64,000 nucleotides of DNA, taken from the NCBI GenBank assembly GCA_022781925.1, contig JALESO010000058.1, positions 1-64,000 of the forward strand, read 5' to 3'. Made by a program: the position numbers and the translations under genes. The notes under the pieces are model-generated. The model worked only from the letters and a program-made list of their open reading frames with translations, made no database searches and had not been told where the DNA came from. Shown one piece after another: positions 25,561 to 34,414 of this stretch. Positions within the stretch are counted from its first letter, which is position 1. Each line of letters begins with the position of its first letter. The DNA is from Lachnospiraceae bacterium (GTDB lineage: Bacteria > Bacillota > Clostridia > Lachnospirales > Lachnospiraceae).

Positions 25561-26370
25561 ATGAGAACAGCAGTAACGATTGCCGGAAGTGATTCCAGCG
25601 GAGGCGCCGGTATCCAGGCGGATATCAAGACAATGATGGCAAATGGCGTATATGCCATGAGTGCGATCACTGCCCTGACCGCTCAGAACACTACTGGTGT
25701 CACAGGAATATTAAATGCAACTCCGGAGTTTTTGGGACAGGAGCTGGACAGCATTTTTACGGATATTTTTCCGGATGCGGTCAAGATCGGAATGGTTTCC
25801 GAGAAAAAACTGATCTGCGTGATCGCAGAGAAACTGAAGCATTATCAGGCGAAAAATATCGTGGTGGATCCGGTGATGGTAGCCACCAGCGGGGCGCGGC
25901 TCATCAGTGAGGATGCCATCGATACCTTAAAACAGAAATTGTTTCCACTTGCCACAGTGCTGACACCGAATATTCCGGAAGCAGAGGTGCTGACCGGCAT
26001 GGAGATAAAAAGTGCAGAGGACATGATCCGTGCGGCAGAACAGATTTCCAGGGAATATGACTGTGCGGTGCTCTGCAAAGGCGGCCATCAGTTAAATGAT
26101 GCCAATGATCTGCTTTTTGCAAAGGGTACATATCACTGGTTCAGGGGCAAACGTATTGACAATCCAAACACCCACGGAACGGGATGCACGCTGTCTTCTG
26201 CCATCGCTTCCAATCTGGCAAAAGGCTATGATCTGCAGACTGCGGTAGAACGCGCAAAGGAATATATTTCCGGCGCACTGGCAGCCATGCTGGATCTGGG
26301 AGCAGGCAGCGGTCCGATGGATCATGGATTTGCCATTGAAAATGAATATACGAAAGAACAGGGGGAGTAA
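25561..26370 (+). CDS. thiD: Hydroxymethylpyrimidine/phosphomethylpyrimidine kinase
   Basis: Ribokinase-like enzyme of 269 residues that phosphorylates HMP and HMP phosphate. Motifs: TIAGSDSSGGAGIQADIKT at the N-terminus, VDPVMVATSGARL in the middle and NTHGTGCTLSSAIASNL with the catalytic Cys and anion hole at about residues 202-218. It lies directly before cytX. Ribosome site GAGGAG is clear. Confidence 0.96.
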   Translation: MRTAVTIAGSDSSGGAGIQADIKTMMANGVYAMSAITALTAQNTTGVTGILNATPEFLGQELDSIFTDIFPDAVKIGMVSEKKLICVIAEKLKHYQAKNIVVDPVMVATSGARLISEDAIDTLKQKLFPLATVLTPNIPEAEVLTGMEIKSAEDMIRAAEQISREYDCAVLCKGGHQLNDANDLLFAKGTYHWFRGKRIDNPNTHGTGCTLSSAIASNLAKGYDLQTAVERAKEYISGALAAMLDLGAGSGPMDHGFAIENEYTKEQGE

Positions 26371-26373
26371 GTG

Positions 26374-27552
26374 ATGGAAAAGAGAACTTCCCTTCTGGAA
26401 AACGGTCTGATCTGGTTTGGGGCCGGTGTGTCAATTGCTGAGATCCTGACAGGAACATATTTTTCTTCCCTGGGATTTCAGAGAGGTCTGGCAGCGATTT
26501 TGATCGGACATGTCATCGGATGTGTCATGCTGTTTCTGGCGGGTGTGATCGGTGGAAAAAGCCGGCTCAGTGCTATGGAAACAGTAAAGAGCAGTTTTGG
26601 AAATAAGGGCGGTCAGTTTTTTGCTATTTTAAATGTCTTACAGCTGGTTGGATGGACAGCCATCATGATCTATGACGGAGCACTGGCGGTGGATGGCATG
26701 GTTTCCACAGGCAGATGGCTCTGGTGTCTGATCATCGGAGCACTGATCGTTGTGTGGATATTGATCGGTATCACAAACCTTGGAAAAATCAATACGGCAG
26801 CGATGATACTGCTGTTTATTCTGACACTGGTACTTTGCAAAGTCATTTTCTTTGATGGAAATATTATTCAGAGTACCGCGGACGACAGTCTTTCCTTTGG
26901 CGCAGCAGTAGAACTTGCGGTGGCAATGCCGCTTTCCTGGCTGCCGCTGATCAGTGATTATACGAGAGAAGCGGAAAAACCGGTGAAGGCAACAGCGGTC
27001 AGCGCGATTGTATACGGTATTGTCAGCTGTTGGATGTATGTCATCGGCATGGGCGCAGCTTTGTTTACCGGAGAATCTGACATTGCACAGATTTTGCTGA
27101 AAGCGGGACTGAGCATTGCCGGACTGCTGATCATTGTATTTTCTACTGTGACCACCACATTTCTGGATGCATATTCTGCCGGAATTTCCAGTGAGTCCAT
27201 TTTCAGCAGGATCAAAGGAAAATTTGCCGCCATTGTGGTGACAATCATCGGAACTGTGGGAGCGATTTTGTTCCCAATGGATGATATTACAGACTTTCTG
27301 TATCTGATCGGATCGGTATTTGCACCGATGATCGCAATTCAGATCGCAGATTTCTTCCTGTTGCACAGGGACAGACGTAAAAACGCTTTTGACTGGCGCA
27401 ATCTCATCATCTGGGTGATCGGTTTTGTACTTTACCGACTGCTCATGCGGGTGGATTTGCCGGTTGGAAATACATTGCCGGACATGGTGATCACCATTGT
27501 GATCTGCGTGATTGTCGGCAAACTTGTGGGTGAAAAATCCACAGAAAAATAA
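26374..27552 (+). CDS. cytX: Putative hydroxymethylpyrimidine permease CytX
   Basis: Membrane permease of 392 residues of the nucleobase:cation symporter-1 family, about twelve membrane segments. The N-terminal GVSIAEILTGTYFSSLG and the middle TVTTTFLDAYSAGIS are typical of CytX proteins found in TPP-regulated operons, thought to import HMP. The ATG at 26374 follows GGGGGAG at a good distance; a GTG codon just before it is less likely. Partners are thiD and thiW. Confidence 0.88.
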   Translation: MEKRTSLLENGLIWFGAGVSIAEILTGTYFSSLGFQRGLAAILIGHVIGCVMLFLAGVIGGKSRLSAMETVKSSFGNKGGQFFAILNVLQLVGWTAIMIYDGALAVDGMVSTGRWLWCLIIGALIVVWILIGITNLGKINTAAMILLFILTLVLCKVIFFDGNIIQSTADDSLSFGAAVELAVAMPLSWLPLISDYTREAEKPVKATAVSAIVYGIVSCWMYVIGMGAALFTGESDIAQILLKAGLSIAGLLIIVFSTVTTTFLDAYSAGISSESIFSRIKGKFAAIVVTIIGTVGAILFPMDDITDFLYLIGSVFAPMIAIQIADFFLLHRDRRKNAFDWRNLIIWVIGFVLYRLLMRVDLPVGNTLPDMVITIVICVIVGKLVGEKSTEK

Positions 27553-27587
27553 GTAATACTTGAGAGTTGAAAAGGAGGTTAAGAGAG

Positions 27588-28130
27588 ATGAAACAGAATG
27601 ACACAGTGAAAAAACTTGCGATGGCAGGAGTCCTGACAGCGGTGGCTGTCGTTGGAAGTATGCTCAGTTTCCCGGTTTTTGGCAGCAAATGTGCGCCGGT
27701 ACAGCATATGGTAAATATTCTGGCAGCGGTTGTACTTGGTCCGGGATGGGGTGTCGGCATTGCATTTTGCGCAAGCCTGCTCCGTAATCTTCTGGGATTG
27801 GGAAGTCTGATGGCATTTCCGGGAAGTATGATCGGCGCGTTATGCTGCAGCCTGGTTTACATGGCATGTGGAAAACTGTGGCTGACCTGTATCGCAGAGG
27901 CATCCGGAACCGGCATACTTGGCGGTCTTGCAGCTTACCCGGTTGCAAAACTGTTTATGGGACTGAATCCGGGGGGAATGTTTGTATACATTGTGCCATT
28001 TCTTGTTTCCACAGTAGTAGGAAGTATTCTTGCATATTTTCTGGTAACTGCGCTGCAAAAAGGCGGCGTGATCAGTATGTACAGACATCCGGCTGAAAAA
28101 GCAATCGCCGTAAACCAACGCAGGCAGTAA
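27588..28130 (+). CDS. thiW: Energy-coupling thiamin-precursor transporter ThiW
   Basis: Membrane substrate-binding (S) component of 180 residues, ECF type, about five to six membrane segments, associated with hydroxyethylthiazole uptake. Typical stretches are GSMLSFPVFGSKCAPVQHM and the GPGWGVGIAF and LRNLLGLGSLMAFPGSMIGA motifs. It must use a shared energising module encoded elsewhere, as none is present here. The ATG at 27588 is used because the earlier TTG overlaps the AAAGGAGG ribosome site. Confidence 0.9.
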   Translation: MKQNDTVKKLAMAGVLTAVAVVGSMLSFPVFGSKCAPVQHMVNILAAVVLGPGWGVGIAFCASLLRNLLGLGSLMAFPGSMIGALCCSLVYMACGKLWLTCIAEASGTGILGGLAAYPVAKLFMGLNPGGMFVYIVPFLVSTVVGSILAYFLVTALQKGGVISMYRHPAEKAIAVNQRRQ

Positions 28131-28195
28131 ATGCGATTGGAATGAAATGTACTGAAAATGAAAGTAGAAAATATGCGGCAGTAATGTAATGCATA

Positions 28196-28226
28196 GCGGC
28201 AGATTGGGGGCACCACCTTCTGTCGC
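28196..28226 (+). repeat. Hairpin repeat with GGGGGCACCAC loop, copy 2
   Basis: Stem GCGGCAGA (28196-28203) and TCTGTCGC (28219-28226); loop with GGGGGCACCAC (28206-28216); followed by ATAAGAAAA. Relative to copy 1 the stem bases change on both sides. It stands in the 159-base gap between thiW and thiC. Confidence 0.7.
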
Positions 28227-28289
28227 ATAAGAAAAATGTTGTAAATTTAATTTCAGAAAATCCGGTAAAACCGGAAGAAGGAGAACATC

Positions 28290-29600
28290 ATGAGAAATTA
28301 CACAACACAGATGGACGCAGCAAGAAAAGGAATCGTGACACCGGAGATCGAGGCAGTTGCGAAGAAAGAACATATGACGTCCGAGGCGCTGATGAAGCTG
28401 GTAGCAGAGGGTAAAGTAGCCATCTGCGCAAACAGGAATCATACCTGCTTGAATCCGGAGGGAGTCGGCAGCATGCTGCGTACCAAGATCAACGTAAATC
28501 TGGGGGTATCCAGAGACTGTAAAGATTACGATATCGAGATGCAGAAAGTAATGAACGCGGTAAATCTGGGGGCTGAGGCGATCATGGATCTGTCCAGCCA
28601 CGGAAATACACAGCCATTCAGAAGAAAGCTGACAAGCGAATGTCCGGCGATGATTGGTACGGTTCCGGTATACGACAGCGTCATCCACTATCAGAGAGAT
28701 CTGGCGACATTAACTGCCAGAGATTTCATTGATGTGATTCGGATGCATGCCGAAGACGGAGTGGATTTTGTGACACTCCACTGTGGAATTACAAGAAAGA
28801 CCATTGAACAGATCAAGAAACACAAACGTAAAATGAATATCGTAAGCCGTGGCGGAAGTCTGGTATTTGCATGGATGAGCATGACCGGAGAGGAAAATCC
28901 GTTCTACGAGTATTACGATGAGATCCTTGACATCTGCGAGGAATATGATGTGACTATTTCCCTGGGCGATGCCTGCAGACCGGGCTGTCTGGCAGATGCC
29001 ACAGACGTATGCCAGATTGAGGAGCTGGTACGGCTTGGCGAGCTGACCAAGAGAGCATGGGCGCACAACGTACAGGTTATGGTAGAAGGTCCGGGACATG
29101 TGCCGCTTGATCAGGTGGCTGCAAACATGAAAGTGCAGCAGAGCATCTGTATGGGCGCACCGTTCTATGTATTAGGACCGATCGTGACGGATATCGCACC
29201 GGGTTATGACCATATCACAAGCGCCATCGGTGGTGCTGTGGCAGCCATGAACGGCGCAGCCTTCCTGTGCTATGTGACACCGGCGGAGCATCTGGCACTG
29301 CCAAACGTAGAGGATGTAAAACAGGGAATCATCGCGTCCAAGATCGCAGCTCATGCGGCAGATATTGCCAAAGGCGTTCCGGGGGCCAGAGACATCGATG
29401 ATAAGATGGCGGAGGCACGCCAGAAGCTTGACTGGGAAGCCCAGTATGCGTGTGCACTGGATCCGGATACGGCCAGAGCCATCCGGGACAGCAGAAGTCC
29501 GGAGGAAGATCACGGCGATACCTGCAGTATGTGTGGAAAATTCTGTGCGGTGCGCAGCATGAATAAGGCACTTGCAGGGGAGTATATTGATATTTTGTAA
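28290..29600 (+). CDS. thiC: Phosphomethylpyrimidine synthase
   Basis: Non-canonical radical SAM enzyme of 436 residues that rearranges aminoimidazole ribotide to HMP phosphate. The C-terminal cluster motif CSMCGKFC (CxxCxxxxC with the final Cys in this stretch) binds the 4Fe-4S cluster. Other marks: [22 protein letters not shown] and [10 protein letters not shown]. It closes the thiamin operon. With thiC but no thiazole genes in view, the cell can make the pyrimidine but may rely on thiazole salvage (inference). Confidence 0.96.
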   Translation: MRNYTTQMDAARKGIVTPEIEAVAKKEHMTSEALMKLVAEGKVAICANRNHTCLNPEGVGSMLRTKINVNLGVSRDCKDYDIEMQKVMNAVNLGAEAIMDLSSHGNTQPFRRKLTSECPAMIGTVPVYDSVIHYQRDLATLTARDFIDVIRMHAEDGVDFVTLHCGITRKTIEQIKKHKRKMNIVSRGGSLVFAWMSMTGEENPFYEYYDEILDICEEYDVTISLGDACRPGCLADATDVCQIEELVRLGELTKRAWAHNVQVMVEGPGHVPLDQVAANMKVQQSICMGAPFYVLGPIVTDIAPGYDHITSAIGGAVAAMNGAAFLCYVTPAEHLALPNVEDVKQGIIASKIAAHAADIAKGVPGARDIDDKMAEARQKLDWEAQYACALDPDTARAIRDSRSPEEDHGDTCSMCGKFCAVRSMNKALAGEYIDIL

Positions 29601-29608
29601 GAAAAACA

Positions 29609-29637
29609 TTGACAAATCGCCCTCATTAAGATATTCT
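29609..29637 (+). promoter_or_regulatory. Promoter of mntP
   Basis: TTGACA (29609-29614), 17-base spacer, TATTCT (29632-29637), directly before the manganese riboswitch. Confidence 0.85.
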
Positions 29638-29644
29638 TTTAAAG

Positions 29645-29752
29645 AACTTCGTGAGGGAGTAGTTTGCACAGTAAGAATTGTGTGATTTGTCAACAACCTG
29701 TTTATCGTTTTTAGGATAATCTGGCAAATCTTAATGAATGAGACTCATGTAT
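29645..29752 (+). ncRNA. Manganese riboswitch (yybP-ykoY type)
   Basis: The leader holds GAGGGAGTAG near 29652 and CTGGCAAATCTTAATGAATGAGAC near 29721-29743 (the second conserved loop region), with hairpins between. This matches the yybP-ykoY pattern, which senses Mn2+ and controls MntP and P-type exporters. A terminator overlaps its 3' end, consistent with Mn2+ turning on transcription. The gene downstream is mntP, which supports the call. Confidence 0.85.
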
Positions 29753-29807
29753 GTCAATAGGAATCAGTTTATGATTCTGTATGTGGCATACATGGGTCTC
29801 TTTTTTT
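29740..29807 (+). terminator. Riboswitch-linked terminator before mntP
   Basis: GAGACTCATGTATG pairs with CATACATGGGTCTC (internal hairpin AATCAG/CTGATT-like in the loop), followed by TTTTTTT. Confidence 0.88.
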
Positions 29808-29978
29808 AGAAAATACTATGGATATGCACATGGATTTCTGAGATGAATTTCAGGAAAATCGTATTGCAACAAAGATTGTATTGCAGCAAAGATGGTATTT
29901 GGCAAAGAATGAAACATTGTGCAGGAACCCTGGAAGTGAGTGAAAAATAAGAAAACAAAAATACGGAGGAATGGATTT

Positions 29979-30560
29979 ATGGGTTTGTTAGAACTGGCAC
30001 TGATTGGTGTCGGCCTTTCCATGGATGCTTTTGCGGTGTCGATCTGTAAGGGCTTAAGCATGCGGAAAGTAGACAAAAAGTATATGCTCGTGCTGGCGGC
30101 ATTTTTTGGAGGATTTCAGGCACTGATGCCGACACTTGGATGGCTTCTGGGAAGTCAGTTTCAGTCATATATCACAGCTATCGATCACTGGATCGCATTT
30201 ATCCTGTTGGCGCTGATCGGTGGAAAAATGATCCTGGATGTGATCAAGGAAAGAGGAGAAAACGAAGAAGTCTGTCCGGACGACAGCGTGCGTATCGATC
30301 TGAAGGAATTTTTCCTGCTGGCGGTTGCCACAAGTATTGATGCACTGGCTGTCGGTATCACATTTGCATTCCTGCAGGTGAAACTGATTTCATCCGTAAC
30401 CGTTATCGGATGCATCACTTTCTGCTTTACGATTGCAGGCGTACTGATTGGTAATGTATTTGGAACAAAATTCAAAGATAAGGCAACGGTTCTTGGCGGA
30501 GTGATTTTGATTGCAATTGGAGTGAAAATCTTATTGGAGCATCTTGGAATTTTAGGTTAA
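29979..30560 (+). CDS. mntP: Manganese efflux pump
   Basis: Membrane exporter of 193 residues with about six membrane segments. The two inverted halves carry the conserved acidic motifs SMDAFAVSICKGL (near residues 13-25) and SIDALAVGITFA, whose Asp residues are needed for Mn2+ transport in the family. The ATG at 29979 follows ACGGAGGA at a normal distance. Expression is expected to rise with manganese via the riboswitch. It is followed by a cation antiporter 16 bases later. Confidence 0.94.
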   Translation: MGLLELALIGVGLSMDAFAVSICKGLSMRKVDKKYMLVLAAFFGGFQALMPTLGWLLGSQFQSYITAIDHWIAFILLALIGGKMILDVIKERGENEEVCPDDSVRIDLKEFFLLAVATSIDALAVGITFAFLQVKLISSVTVIGCITFCFTIAGVLIGNVFGTKFKDKATVLGGVILIAIGVKILLEHLGILG

Positions 30561-30576
30561 AGAAAGGAGAAAACTT

Positions 30577-31527
30577 ATGATATTAGCGTTTATAGGTGTG
30601 GTCATCGGATTTGTATTACTGGTTAAAGGTGCAGACTTTTTCGTAGACGGCAGTGGTTCTATTGCAAAAAAATTTAATGTGCCGGTGTTTATCATCGGAA
30701 TGACCATCGTAGCCATGGGAACCAGTGCACCGGAATGCGCGGTCAGCATTTCCGCATCTTTACATGGAAGCAACGGAATGGCAATCAGTAACGTCATCGG
30801 TTCCAATATATTTAACCTTCTGGTTGTATGCGGTGTCTGTGCATTGTTTCAGCCGTTGGTAATCAAAAAAGCAACCTTAAAGAAGGAGTTCCCATTTTCT
30901 GTTTTGGCTGCAGTCATTCTTGGAATTATGGGCTTTGTCGGAATGACAGTCGGACATGCAGACGGAATCATCCTGGTTGTGATTTTTGCATTTTTCCTGT
31001 ACTGGATGGTCATTTCAGCGAAAAGATCCATGCAGGCAGGAGAAGATATTGAAGCTGAGGAAATCAAAGATCTGCCGATGTGGAAATGTCTGGTATTTAT
31101 CGGAGGCGGTCTGGTAGCAATCGTGGTCGGTGGGCAGATTGTCGTAAATTGTTCTGAAACCATTGCCCGTGGATTTGGTCTGAGTGAGACGCTGATCGGT
31201 CTGACGATCTGTTCCATCGGAACTTCCCTGCCGGAGCTTGTGACATCCGTTGTGGCTGCGAAGAAAAATCAGGCAGGCATGGCGCTCGGAAATGTCATCG
31301 GTTCCAATATTTTCAACATCCTGCTGGTAGGTGGACTTGCATCCGCCATCAGCCCGATCACAGTCAATATGAATAATATCATTGATATTATACTTCTGAT
31401 CATCATCAGTCTGTACATCATGGTCCTGGTATGGAAAAAGCAGCTTCTGACCCGCACCGGCGGCGTGAGTATGCTGGTGATCTATGCGGCATATATGGTT
31501 TACATCTGCATGAGAGAAGTGCTGTAA
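30577..31527 (+). CDS. Calcium/sodium antiporter (CaCA family)
   Basis: Membrane antiporter of 316 residues, YrbG-like, ten or so membrane segments. The two alpha repeats are clear: MGTSAPECAVSISAS with GSNIFNLLVV, and GTSLPELVTSVVAA with GSNIFNILLV. The Glu in each repeat binds the cation. Being co-transcribed with mntP, it may exchange Ca2+ or Mn2+ and would be under the same manganese riboswitch. The metal specificity cannot be read from sequence. Confidence 0.92.
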   Translation: MILAFIGVVIGFVLLVKGADFFVDGSGSIAKKFNVPVFIIGMTIVAMGTSAPECAVSISASLHGSNGMAISNVIGSNIFNLLVVCGVCALFQPLVIKKATLKKEFPFSVLAAVILGIMGFVGMTVGHADGIILVVIFAFFLYWMVISAKRSMQAGEDIEAEEIKDLPMWKCLVFIGGGLVAIVVGGQIVVNCSETIARGFGLSETLIGLTICSIGTSLPELVTSVVAAKKNQAGMALGNVIGSNIFNILLVGGLASAISPITVNMNNIIDIILLIIISLYIMVLVWKKQLLTRTGGVSMLVIYAAYMVYICMREVL

Positions 31528-31590
31528 TCCTGGATCCGGCGGATCACAGTCTGCATACCGTGAAAGCGGTCGGTAGAGATCATATTCACT

Positions 31591-32016
31591 TTCGGAGCGG
31601 CGGAAGCAGGAACACCGAATTACAGCGGAATCATTACCTGGGGAGCGGCACTGGATTATCTGATGTAGATTGGAATTGAGCGGATGGCTTCTTATGAAGA
31701 AGAATTATTGAAGAAAGCAGAAGCAGTGTTAGAGGCGATTCCGCAGGTGAAACTATTAGGTCATCCGAAACAGCGGGCAGGTTGTATATCCATTCAGATC
31801 GATGGTGTTCATCCGTATGATTTTGCAAGTATGATTGATAAATACGGTGTGGCGGTGCGGACCGGAAGCATGTGTGCACAGCCGATCATTAACAAGATGG
31901 GACTGGACACGGTAATCCGTATTTCTCCGGCGTTTTATAATACGGGGGAGGAAATGGAAAAACTTGGGGAATACACGGAAAAAGTGATTGCGTTTTTTGA
32001 AAGGATAAAGCGGTAG
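31591..32016 (+). pseudogene. Remnant of a SufS-type cysteine desulfurase
   Basis: Only the C-terminal third of a class V aminotransferase survives. The frame reads EAGTPNYSGIITWGAALDYL, then an in-frame TAG at 31666-31668 where homologues usually read through, then IGIERMASYEEEL and on to the end, including the active-site loop RTGSMCAQP with its Cys. The N-terminal PLP-lysine part is absent because the antiporter gene ends at 31527. A product starting at the ATG at 31684 (110 residues) could be made but could not be a complete enzyme. Confidence 0.8.
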
Positions 32017-32047
32017 CACAGTTAATAAAAAGTTTATAGAAAATTCC

Positions 32048-32075
32048 TTGTGATATGACGGAATTGCGGTATAAT
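32048..32075 (+). promoter_or_regulatory. Promoter of the zinc-ribbon gene
   Basis: TTGTGA (32048-32053), 16-base spacer, TATAAT (32070-32075). Confidence 0.65.
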
Positions 32076-32117
32076 AAAGGAAAACTTGAAAAGCATACAC
32101 AGAAAGGGGTTTTGAAA

Positions 32118-32597
32118 ATGGCTTTTTTTGACAAATTAGGAAACACAATTTCTGCAGCAGGAAAAACCGGCTTAAGCAAAGCGAAGGAGATTAAAGATAC
32201 AGCGATGATCGCATTAGATATTCAGGAACGTGAAGGTGCGATCCGCAAACTTTATCAGGATCTGGGACAGGCTTACTACCATGCTCACAAAGATGATGAG
32301 AATCCAGAGTATGAGCAGATCGATGAGATCAAAGCTGCTTTTGAAGAAATCGGAGAACTGAAAGCTGCAAAAGATGGCATTCGTGGAATCAGAAGATGTA
32401 CAGAGTGTGGTGCAGCCATTGCTGACGATGCAAATTTCTGTTCTTCCTGTGGAGCAAAATGTGAGGATCCGGAGCCGGAAGTATACGAAGGCGAAGTGGT
32501 AGATTCTGACAAAGCGGAAGAGACAGCTGAGGCTGATGCAGAAGATGCACCGGTAGCGGAAGAAGCTTTTGAGGACGAGGAGAAAACCGAGGAATAA
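32118..32597 (+). CDS. Zinc-ribbon domain protein
   Basis: Soluble protein of 159 residues. Residues 1-95 are helical and charged, with no known domain recognised; then comes a zinc ribbon with CTECGAAIADDANFCSSCG (two CxxC pairs, about residues 100-118); the tail is very acidic (VAEEAFEDEEKTEE). Similar proteins are common in Lachnospiraceae and have no assigned function. The ATG at 32118 follows AGAAAGGGG and a clear promoter. A long hairpin separates it from the convergent MATE gene. Confidence 0.8.
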   Translation: MAFFDKLGNTISAAGKTGLSKAKEIKDTAMIALDIQEREGAIRKLYQDLGQAYYHAHKDDENPEYEQIDEIKAAFEEIGELKAAKDGIRGIRRCTECGAAIADDANFCSSCGAKCEDPEPEVYEGEVVDSDKAEETAEADAEDAPVAEEAFEDEEKTEE

Positions 32598-32661
32598 ATT
32601 TAAATTTTGTATTGTTGAAAAATTATTCAAAATAACATAATGGTTATTGCGTATGTAAATT

Positions 32662-32730
32662 AAGGGTCTGTGTTTATTTTTTCTCAGCAAGCGATTGTTA
32701 GCTGCGGAGATAAAATAAACACAGACCCTT
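32662..32730. repeat. GATTGTTA-loop hairpin, copy 1, acting as terminator
   Basis: A 19-bp perfect stem, AAGGGTCTGTGTTTATTTT with AAAATAAACACAGACCCTT, carries an upper hairpin whose 8-base loop GATTGTTA (32693-32700) is closed by AGC/GCT. TTTT follows on the plus strand and AAAA precedes, so it can terminate both converging genes (zinc ribbon and MATE). Related copies at 56105 and 62178. Confidence 0.85.
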
Positions 32731-32758
32731 TTAGTAACTTAAATTTCCTTAAGATAAC

Positions 32759-34129
32759 CTACCGTTTCGCAGAAACCTGTTTTGGAAAGGCCTTTTTCGT
32801 ATAAATGACCATCAGCACTGCACCGATGAGCCAGGAGATCGGATATACCATATACACACCATCAATGGTAGGAATATGCGGCACAGCCAGCTGGATCCAT
32901 ACCACACGGTAAACGCACAGTGAGATCAGGATAATGACCATCGGCGGCACGGATTTTCCAATCCCGCGGATCGCACCTGCCAGACCGTGCATGATCGCCA
33001 GCATAAAGTAAAACGGGCAGAAGTACCACATGGCGCGGACACCGTATTCAATAACCGTCGGATCCTTGGAAAAGACGCCGATGATCGGATGCGAGAACAG
33101 CAGTAAAATTCCGCCGATGCAAAGGCAGTAGATCACGCCCATGGCAACGGTGACACGCATGCCTTTCCGTACACGGTCAATATTTCCGGCACCATAGTTC
33201 TGTCCGGCAAATGTGGTAGCTGCCATACTGAAACTCATAACCGGCAGGATGTTGAATCCGTCGATCTTGATGTACGCTGCAAATCCTGCCATCGCCAGAG
33301 CACCGTAGCTGTTGACACTGGACTGAACCAGTACGTTTGCAAACGAAATAACGGTATTCTGGATGGCAGTCGGTACACCGACCTGGATGATGCGGATGGC
33401 TACTTCTTTATGAATTCGAATCTTTTTCAATGATACTTTATAACTCTCATTTACCCGCATCAGATACAGCATACAAAGCACGGCGGAAATCACCTGGCTG
33501 ATATCCGTAGCGATGGCGGCACCGGCGATTCCCATTTTCAATACCGGGATGAATAAGAGATCCAGCACAATATTTGTAAAAGAAGCGATGGCGAGGTACA
33601 GCAGGGAACGTTTGGAGTTTCCCACTGCGTTTAAAATACCGCTGGCCATATTATAAAGGACACTGAACAGCAGTCCTGCAAAATACAGCCGCAGATAAAT
33701 AACAGACTGTGGCATAACCTCGTCCGGCGTTCCCATCCAGCGCAGGATCTGCGGAGAAAGCGTGACACCAAGCACGGTCAGCACGACACCGAGGATCAGT
33801 GCGATCGCCAGAGCGGTATGTACGGATTCGTGTATGCCTTTCTTATTCTGGGCACCGATAAACTGTGAAACAATGACACCGGCACCGGCCGCGGCACCCA
33901 TACTAAAAGAAATCAGCAGACCAATCAGCGAAGAACTGGAACCAACGGCGGCCAGTGCTTCACTTCCCAGTGAATTTCCGACAACGATGGAATCCACGGT
34001 GTTGTATAACTGCTGAAGCATATTTCCGAGAATCAGCGGAATAGAAAAAAGTAAAATGTGTTTCCAGATCGTACCTTCTGTCATCAGGGTTGAGCCGGAT
34101 GAGTTCTTTTTATGTAGAGCAATTCCCAT
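32759..34129 (-). CDS. MATE-family efflux transporter
   Basis: Multidrug and toxin exporter-type membrane protein of 456 residues, twelve membrane segments in two MatE halves. The N-terminal motif TIWKHILLFSIPLILGNMLQQ and NTVDSIVVGNSLGSEALAAVG are typical, as is the second-half QNTVISFANVLVQSSVNS. Driven by Na+ or H+; cargo not predictable. The start follows GGGGAGG. It has its own promoter at 34225-34254. Confidence 0.92.
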   Translation of the reverse strand: MGIALHKKNSSGSTLMTEGTIWKHILLFSIPLILGNMLQQLYNTVDSIVVGNSLGSEALAAVGSSSSLIGLLISFSMGAAAGAGVIVSQFIGAQNKKGIHESVHTALAIALILGVVLTVLGVTLSPQILRWMGTPDEVMPQSVIYLRLYFAGLLFSVLYNMASGILNAVGNSKRSLLYLAIASFTNIVLDLLFIPVLKMGIAGAAIATDISQVISAVLCMLYLMRVNESYKVSLKKIRIHKEVAIRIIQVGVPTAIQNTVISFANVLVQSSVNSYGALAMAGFAAYIKIDGFNILPVMSFSMAATTFAGQNYGAGNIDRVRKGMRVTVAMGVIYCLCIGGILLLFSHPIIGVFSKDPTVIEYGVRAMWYFCPFYFMLAIMHGLAGAIRGIGKSVPPMVIILISLCVYRVVWIQLAVPHIPTIDGVYMVYPISWLIGAVLMVIYTKKAFPKQVSAKR

Positions 34130-34224
34130 ATTAAAACCTCCCCTATGTAATCATTTATAAAGTCTCGTATATGTTCGACTTAAAAAATTTTTAATCAGTG
34201 AATTCGCTAACAGCGGTGCCTTAT

Positions 34225-34254
34225 ATTATAACGCTTCTTATTTACAGGAATCAA
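34225..34254 (-). promoter_or_regulatory. Promoter of the MATE gene
   Basis: Minus strand: TTGATT (34249-34254), 18-base spacer, TATAAT (34225-34230). Confidence 0.65.
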
Positions 34255-34326
34255 TGAAAAGATATATTTTTCTGTTTCACAGTTTTTTGTTTGAGTAAAA
34301 AACAGGGATATGGAATGGCTGTTTCA

Positions 34327-34355
34327 TTGACTTTTTAAGGTGCCTGTGATACGCT
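34327..34355 (+). promoter_or_regulatory. Possible promoter of metG
   Basis: TTGACT (34327-34332), 17-base spacer, TACGCT (34350-34355). The -10 is imperfect. No T-box or S-box leader is visible before metG. Confidence 0.45.
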
Positions 34356-34414
34356 TAACTACTAGGAAAAAAAGAACAATCCGCCTGTATAAAAATAAAA
34401 GGAGTGATTTGATT

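Noticed and set aside
26638-27366. Minus-strand open frame of 242 codons inside cytX
   Set aside because: Shadow of the permease gene on the other strand, with Cys/His/Gln-rich composition typical of antisense reading.
25172-28228. Two minus-strand frames both starting MRQ-VVPP-CR
   Set aside because: The likeness comes from the GGGGGCACCAC hairpin repeat read backwards, not from a protein family.
27840-28688. Long minus-strand open frame of 282 codons across thiW and thiC
   Set aside because: It is antisense to two well-supported thiamin genes, has no ribosome site and its residue content is unlike a real protein.
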